A stretch of DNA of 64,000 nucleotides from Streptomyces sp. I05A-00742 (GTDB taxonomy: Bacteria > Actinomycetota > Actinomycetes > Streptomycetales > Streptomycetaceae): positions 128,387 to 192,386 of the forward strand of contig NZ_JABETO010000011.1 in assembly GCF_013055795.1 (NCBI RefSeq), in the 5' to 3' direction. Below, in pieces: positions 60,553-64,000 of the stretch (position 1 is the stretch's first letter; each line of letters opens with the position of its first letter). The translations under genes and the position numbers were made by a program. The notes below the pieces were generated by a model, which worked only from the letters and a program-made list of their open reading frames with translations, searched no databases and had not been told where the DNA came from.

Positions 60553-61473
60553 TCAGACCCCCGGCGGGACGACCTCGTGCGGGCGGGCCGGCGGGACGAA
60601 GGCCGCCCGGGGCTTCATGGCCGGGTTGAGGTCCTTGTGGATGACCCGCGCGATGCCCTGGATGGCGTTGGCGCCGCTCTTCTCGCCGGAGGTGCCGTAG
60701 GTGAGCACCGTCATCGTGTAGGTGCGGCCGCCGCCGGTGAAGGCGCCGATGCTGTGCACGTACCAGCGCGTGTCCCAACTACGCGCCATCCAGCCGTTCT
60801 TCACCTGGATCTTCGTGCCCTTGGGGGCGCCGGCCGGGGTGCCCCACCGCTGCCAGTCGACGACCTTGTTCATCAGGCCGAGGGCGTACGTCCGGTCCTT
60901 GTCGCTCAGCAGCTTGTTCCGCTGGGTGAACACGCCGAGGAGCTTCTGCTGGTCGTTCGCGGTGATCTGGCTGATGCCCCAGGTCTTGCCCGCGTTGGGG
61001 ACCGTCCGGGTCATGCCGGCGGCCTTGGTGAACGCCTTGACCTTGGAGCTGCCGAGCCGCTTCCAGAGGCTGGAGGTCGAGTCGTTGTCCGACCAGGTGA
61101 TCATGTCCCAGGCGCGGTTCTTCTCCCAGGACGTCAGCTGCCGCTTGTGCTTCCCCGCGTCCCAGAGCAGCGTGCCGAGGACGGTCGCCTTGATGACGCT
61201 GGCCGAGTCGAACTGGGCGTCCCCGTTGTACGCGCACCGGGTCTTCGTCGCCGGGTCCTCGACGGCGACGGCGAGCCGCTTGGGCTTGCCGCGCAGCGAC
61301 GCGGTGATGTCCTTGGTGAGCTTGGCGGCGAGCCCGGGCTTGGCCGAGGTGCAGACGACCTTCGGTGCCGCGGCGGCCGCCGACGCCGGTGCGGCCGCCA
61401 CGAGCGGCCCGGCGAGCACGCCGGTGGCCAGGGCGGCGGTCAGCGCGCGGCGGGATATGGAGTGGTGTGTCAT
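60553..61473 (-). CDS. Secreted beta-lactamase-fold serine hydrolase 1
   Basis: This 306-aa protein starts at ATG 61473 after GGGGGGAC. The N-terminus has a twin-Arg (SRRALTAALATGVLAGPLVAA) with cleavage near ASAAAAA. The catalytic domain has the active-site SxxK in DSASVIKATVLG (about 106), SDN in MITWSDNDSTS (about 145), and KNG in QVKNGWMARS where penicillin-recognising enzymes usually have KTG or KSG. It is paralogous to the gene downstream at 61655. It could be a class-A-like beta-lactamase or a cell-wall hydrolase; the KNG change makes activity uncertain. Confidence 0.8.
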   Translation of the reverse strand: MTHHSISRRALTAALATGVLAGPLVAAAPASAAAAAPKVVCTSAKPGLAAKLTKDITASLRGKPKRLAVAVEDPATKTRCAYNGDAQFDSASVIKATVLGTLLWDAGKHKRQLTSWEKNRAWDMITWSDNDSTSSLWKRLGSSKVKAFTKAAGMTRTVPNAGKTWGISQITANDQQKLLGVFTQRNKLLSDKDRTYALGLMNKVVDWQRWGTPAGAPKGTKIQVKNGWMARSWDTRWYVHSIGAFTGGGRTYTMTVLTYGTSGEKSGANAIQGIARVIHKDLNPAMKPRAAFVPPARPHEVVPPGV

Positions 61474-61607
61474 CGGAAGTCCCCCCATGGACTGATGGAA
61501 GCGAGCCACCGCGATCACGCGGTGACTCGCTTCTCAGGAGCTCCCAAGATCATCAATCAGTTGCGTGAAGAAACGCAACCTTGGAGCGGAAGAGTCCGGA
61601 AAAAGCG

Positions 61608-61641
61608 GGAGGGGCCCGGACCATCCGGTCCGGGCCCCTCC
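61608..61641 (-). terminator. Terminator of serine hydrolase 2
   Basis: A perfect 15-bp stem starting GGAGGGGCCCGGACC with a 4-nt loop lies 13 bp beyond the minus-strand stop at 61655. Confidence 0.85.
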
Positions 61642-61654
61642 ACGCGATCCCCGG

Positions 61655-62563
61655 TCAGGACTGCGGCGGCATGACCTCCTGCGGGTGGGCCGGCGGGGCG
61701 ATGAGCATCGAGCTCTTCACCGCCGGGTTGAGGTCCCGGTGGACGGCCCGGGCGACGGCCTGGATGGTGTCGATGCCCCCCTGCCAGGTGCGGTTGCCGT
61801 GGGTGAGGACCGACAGGGTGTACGTGCGGCCGCCACCGGAGAAGGCGCCGATGCTGTGCACCCGCCAGAGGCCGTCCTTGCTCCGCTGCAACCAGCCGTT
61901 CTTCACATGGACCTTGGTGCCCTTGGGGGCGCCGGCCGGGGTGCCCCAGCGCTGGGAGGGGATCACCTTGTTCATCAGGTCGAGGGCGTAGGCTCGCGAC
62001 TTGTCGGTGATCAGCTTGTTCCCCGTGGTCAGCAGGGAGAGGAGCTTCTGTTCGTCCCGGGCGGTGATCTGGGTGGTGCCCCAGGTCTGGTTGGGCAGGG
62101 TCCGGGTCATGCCGGCGGCCTTGGTGAACGCCTTGATCTTCGCGGTGGTGAGGCGGTTCCGCAGCTCCGTGGTGGAGTCGTTGTCCGACTCCGTGATCAT
62201 CTTCTTGGCGAGGGCCTTCTCGCGCGACGTCAGGGAGCGCTTGTTCCGGTCCGCGTCCCACAGCAGCGTGCCGAGGACGATCGGCTTGAAGATACTCGCG
62301 GAGTCGAACTGCCGGTCCGCGTCGTACGTGCACGTCGTCTTCGTCGCCGGGTCGTTGAAGGCGATGCCGGTGTACCCGGCCCGCCCGCGCAGCGACGCGG
62401 TGATGTCCTTGGTGAGCTTGGCCGCGAGGCCGGACTTGCCCGAGGTGCAGACGACCTTCGGGCCCGCCGCGGCGGCCGGCTCAGCCATGGCGAGCGGCGC
62501 GGCGACGGCCGCCGCGGCCACTGCCGCGGTGACGGCGCGCCGGGATATGTGGTGCTGAGTCAT
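61655..62563 (-). CDS. Secreted beta-lactamase-fold serine hydrolase 2
   Basis: This 302-aa paralog of the preceding gene starts at ATG 62563. It has the same N-terminus (MTQHHISRRAVTAAVAAAAV, twin-Arg, hydrophobic core, AMAEPAAAA) and body. SxxK is in DSASIFKPIVLG, SDN in MITESDNDSTTE, and HVKNGWLQRS carries the same KNG. The blocks AKLTKDITASLRG and FTKAAGMTRT are identical in both. Each gene has its own terminator and leader, so they are separately transcribed duplicates, probably of different specificity. Confidence 0.8.
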   Translation of the reverse strand: MTQHHISRRAVTAAVAAAAVAAPLAMAEPAAAAGPKVVCTSGKSGLAAKLTKDITASLRGRAGYTGIAFNDPATKTTCTYDADRQFDSASIFKPIVLGTLLWDADRNKRSLTSREKALAKKMITESDNDSTTELRNRLTTAKIKAFTKAAGMTRTLPNQTWGTTQITARDEQKLLSLLTTGNKLITDKSRAYALDLMNKVIPSQRWGTPAGAPKGTKVHVKNGWLQRSKDGLWRVHSIGAFSGGGRTYTLSVLTHGNRTWQGGIDTIQAVARAVHRDLNPAVKSSMLIAPPAHPQEVMPPQS

Positions 62564-62666
62564 GGGTGTTTCCCCCCTGTACCGGATTGCGATGAGGCAC
62601 CACGGGTGCACTCACCTCCCATGACTCGGCATTAAATCGAATGGTTGCACTATGGGCGCATGTGGG

Positions 62667-62999
62667 TCAGGCCGCGGAGGGGGAGCTCTCCACCGAGCAG
62701 TCCAGGTGGAAGGACGGGCCCGGCCGTTCCGGTGTCCACCCCCGGGAGCGCGCGGTCCTGACGACCTCGGCCACGGTGGACGGCGTGACGACCACGGACG
62801 GAGCGCCGAACCAGCCGTCCGGGCGCGTCCCCTCCGCCGTGACCACCAGGGTGGTGCCGGGGCTCTCCGCCTGTTCCACGGCGTAGGTCAGCGGGGCGCC
62901 GGCGACGGCCTGGTCGTACGTCGGCCGGTGGCGCACCCGCCACCGGTACGCGATGCCGTCGACGGTGATGCGCCGACTGCCCTTCCTGGGCATGGCCAT
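62667..62999 (-). CDS. Small basic hypothetical protein
   Basis: This 110-aa protein starts at ATG 62999 after GGAGGCAG. It begins MAMPRKGSRRITVDGIAYRW (basic, then a beta-strand pattern), has WFGAPSVVVTPSTVAEVVRTA and ends ERPGPSFHLDCSVESS. There is no signal peptide. The family is one I associate with Streptomyces hypothetical proteins of unknown function. Confidence 0.65.
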   Translation of the reverse strand: MAMPRKGSRRITVDGIAYRWRVRHRPTYDQAVAGAPLTYAVEQAESPGTTLVVTAEGTRPDGWFGAPSVVVTPSTVAEVVRTARSRGWTPERPGPSFHLDCSVESSPSAA

Positions 63000-63141
63000 G
63001 GGTCTGCCTCCTCCGTGCCGGGAACGTCGGTCGGCCGCCCGCCGGGGCGGGCGCCGTGAGGGACAGTAATTCGGCGGCCGGGGCGCTGTCGTGCGTATTT
63101 CCCTGTGCGCGCTGCGACTTCGGGCGCCTCCCGGCCGTGGC

Positions 63142-63489
63142 TCAGCGCACGCTCCACGCGCTCACCGCGGACAGCGGCACCCGGAAGAACTCGCCCAGCG
63201 CGGAGGGGAGGCTGCTGGCCCCCGAGATCAGCTGACAGCCCTGGAGGTGCAGGAAGTCCGGCGGATACGCCTGCGGCTCCTCCGCCTCCCGCGCAAAGTC
63301 CTCCGCGAAGCGCTCGTCGGGCAGCCCGGCGTCCCCGAGCCGCCCGGCGACCTGCGCCGCCCAGTGCGGCTGCGCCGCGATGCGGCCGGTGAGCACCACG
63401 CCCTGCGTCACCACCGCGATGCGCGGACCGGCGCCCTCCATCTCGGTGCGGTTGATCAGGTCGATGAGGAGTTCGTCTCGTATGCCCAT
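63142..63489 (-). CDS. Hypothetical protein
   Basis: This 115-aa protein starts at ATG 63489, giving MGIRDELLIDLINRTEMEG. IAVVTQGVVLTGRIAAQPHW follows in the middle, and YPPDFLHLQGCQLISGASS with an SAVSAWSV end. There is no signal or membrane segment. The segment TQGVVLTGRIA looks like an Sm/RNA-binding-like strand pattern, but I cannot assign it. The frame is open upstream to 63843, though that part overlaps the next gene. Confidence 0.55.
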   Translation of the reverse strand: MGIRDELLIDLINRTEMEGAGPRIAVVTQGVVLTGRIAAQPHWAAQVAGRLGDAGLPDERFAEDFAREAEEPQAYPPDFLHLQGCQLISGASSLPSALGEFFRVPLSAVSAWSVR

Positions 63490-63551
63490 GCGGGGACTGT
63501 AGTGATCACCGGCGGGCGGCCCACCGTCGGCAGGGGCGAGCGGACCCCCGG

Positions 63552-64000
63552 CTACCCCAGCCGTGACCCCTTCAGCGTCATGTGCAGCAGCAGCCGGTCC
63601 TCGCCGTTGTCCAGGTCCAGTCCGGTGAGCTGTTCGACGCGGGAGAGGCGGTAGTAGAGCGTCTGGCGGTGGATGCCGAGGGCGGCGGCGGCGCGGCCGG
63701 CCTGGCCGGCGCAGTCGAGGTAGACCTCGGTGGTGCGGGCGAGTTCGGCGTGGGAGGGCTCCAGGAGCGGCCGGACGGCCGGGTCGGCGGCGCGGTCGGT
63801 GGGGAGCCCGGTGAGTACTCGGTACGGGCCGATGGCGGCCCACTCCGCCAGCGGGCCGAGACGGCGTTCGGCCGCCGCCGCGCGGGCGGCGGACAGGGCC
63901 TCGGCCCAGGCGTCGGGGAGCTCGGCGAGGCCCTTGCGGGGTGTGCCCAGCCCGGCGGCGGCCAGGCCGGGGCCGCCGCCCGCGCCCGCCCGGGGCGAGT
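63552..64000 (-). CDS. PucR-family regulator, C-terminal part
   Basis: The frame enters from the right edge and stops at 63552-63554, so only about the last 149 residues are visible. The end contains the PucR-type HTH_30: [39 protein letters not shown] and [18 protein letters not shown]. Upstream, [13 protein letters not shown] is the usual helix before the HTH. The start lies beyond the window, and the regulated genes are not known. Confidence 0.85.
   Translation of the reverse strand, partial: SPRAGAGGGPGLAAAGLGTPRKGLAELPDAWAEALSAARAAAAERRLGPLAEWAAIGPYRVLTGLPTDRAADPAVRPLLEPSHAELARTTEVYLDCAGQAGRAAAALGIHRQTLYYRLSRVEQLTGLDLDNGEDRLLLHMTLKGSRLG

Overview
This window is chromosomal DNA from a high-GC actinobacterium, almost certainly a Streptomyces. 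Third codon positions are nearly all G or C, GTG starts and GTGA/ATGA start-stop overlaps are common, and the families are typical of the genus: a LAL-type LuxR regulator, a CYP105-like P450 with its ferredoxin, a BldK-like oligopeptide ABC operon, SAV_915-like and DUF6191-like proteins, and multi-TM GGDEF/EAL proteins. From memory, the gene order (oligopeptide ABC operon, nifS-like, mnmA, ligA, GGDEF/EAL, gatCA-x-gatB, second GGDEF/EAL, ilvBNC, serA) matches S. coelicolor SCO5476 to SCO5515. This is therefore a conserved core segment with accessory insertions.

Layout. 1-1823: two SseB-like proteins and a small secreted protein. 2239-8540: five-gene oligopeptide ABC transporter in the order permease C, binding lipoprotein, permease B, ATPase D, ATPase F. 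8651-13601: TRIC-like channel, double-hotdog thioesterase, TIGR03086-like protein, cysteine desulfurase and mnmA, the last two being the pair that supplies and installs sulfur for tRNA 2-thiouridine. 13764-19510: the main accessory locus, four tightly coupled genes encoding a SAV_915-like protein, a helical ESX/WXG-like protein, a 1484-aa RHS-repeat polymorphic toxin and a candidate immunity protein, bounded by strong hairpin terminators. 19607-25398: Ser/Thr/Gly-rich secreted protein, NarL-type two-component system, SDR, MarR and DHA2 exporter. 25475-34952: MetE-like protein, ligA, RmdB-like c-di-GMP protein, and gatC-gatA-small gene-gatB. 35140-47425: accessory genes including an MmpL transporter, a GATase-like protein divergent from a LysR regulator, a LAL regulator, a TetR-cupin-DUF4865 operon, an aldo/keto reductase and a 2-hydroxyacid dehydrogenase. 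47510-56462: second c-di-GMP protein with a degenerate EAL domain, the ilvBNC operon with a complete leader-peptide attenuator, and serA. 56609-64000: MFS/TetR pair, P450/ferredoxin pair, two tandem secreted beta-lactamase-fold proteins, two small unknowns and a partial PucR regulator.

The best candidate for an undescribed system is the RHS cassette. It has a WXG-like N-terminus, about 40 YD-type repeats, a DPxGL-type cleavage motif, an unassigned tip of about 110 residues and an adjacent 151-aa putative immunity protein. Other points of note are the ilv attenuator, the GATase that has lost its catalytic His, the inactivated EAL domain preceded by a BldD-like box, and several promoter-embedded palindromes in TAnnnT-N6-ATG (leaderless) promoters. 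A composite intergenic repeat family also occurs three times, and in two copies it supplies the stop codon of a neighbouring gene. No tRNA, rRNA, transposase or CRISPR array was seen.
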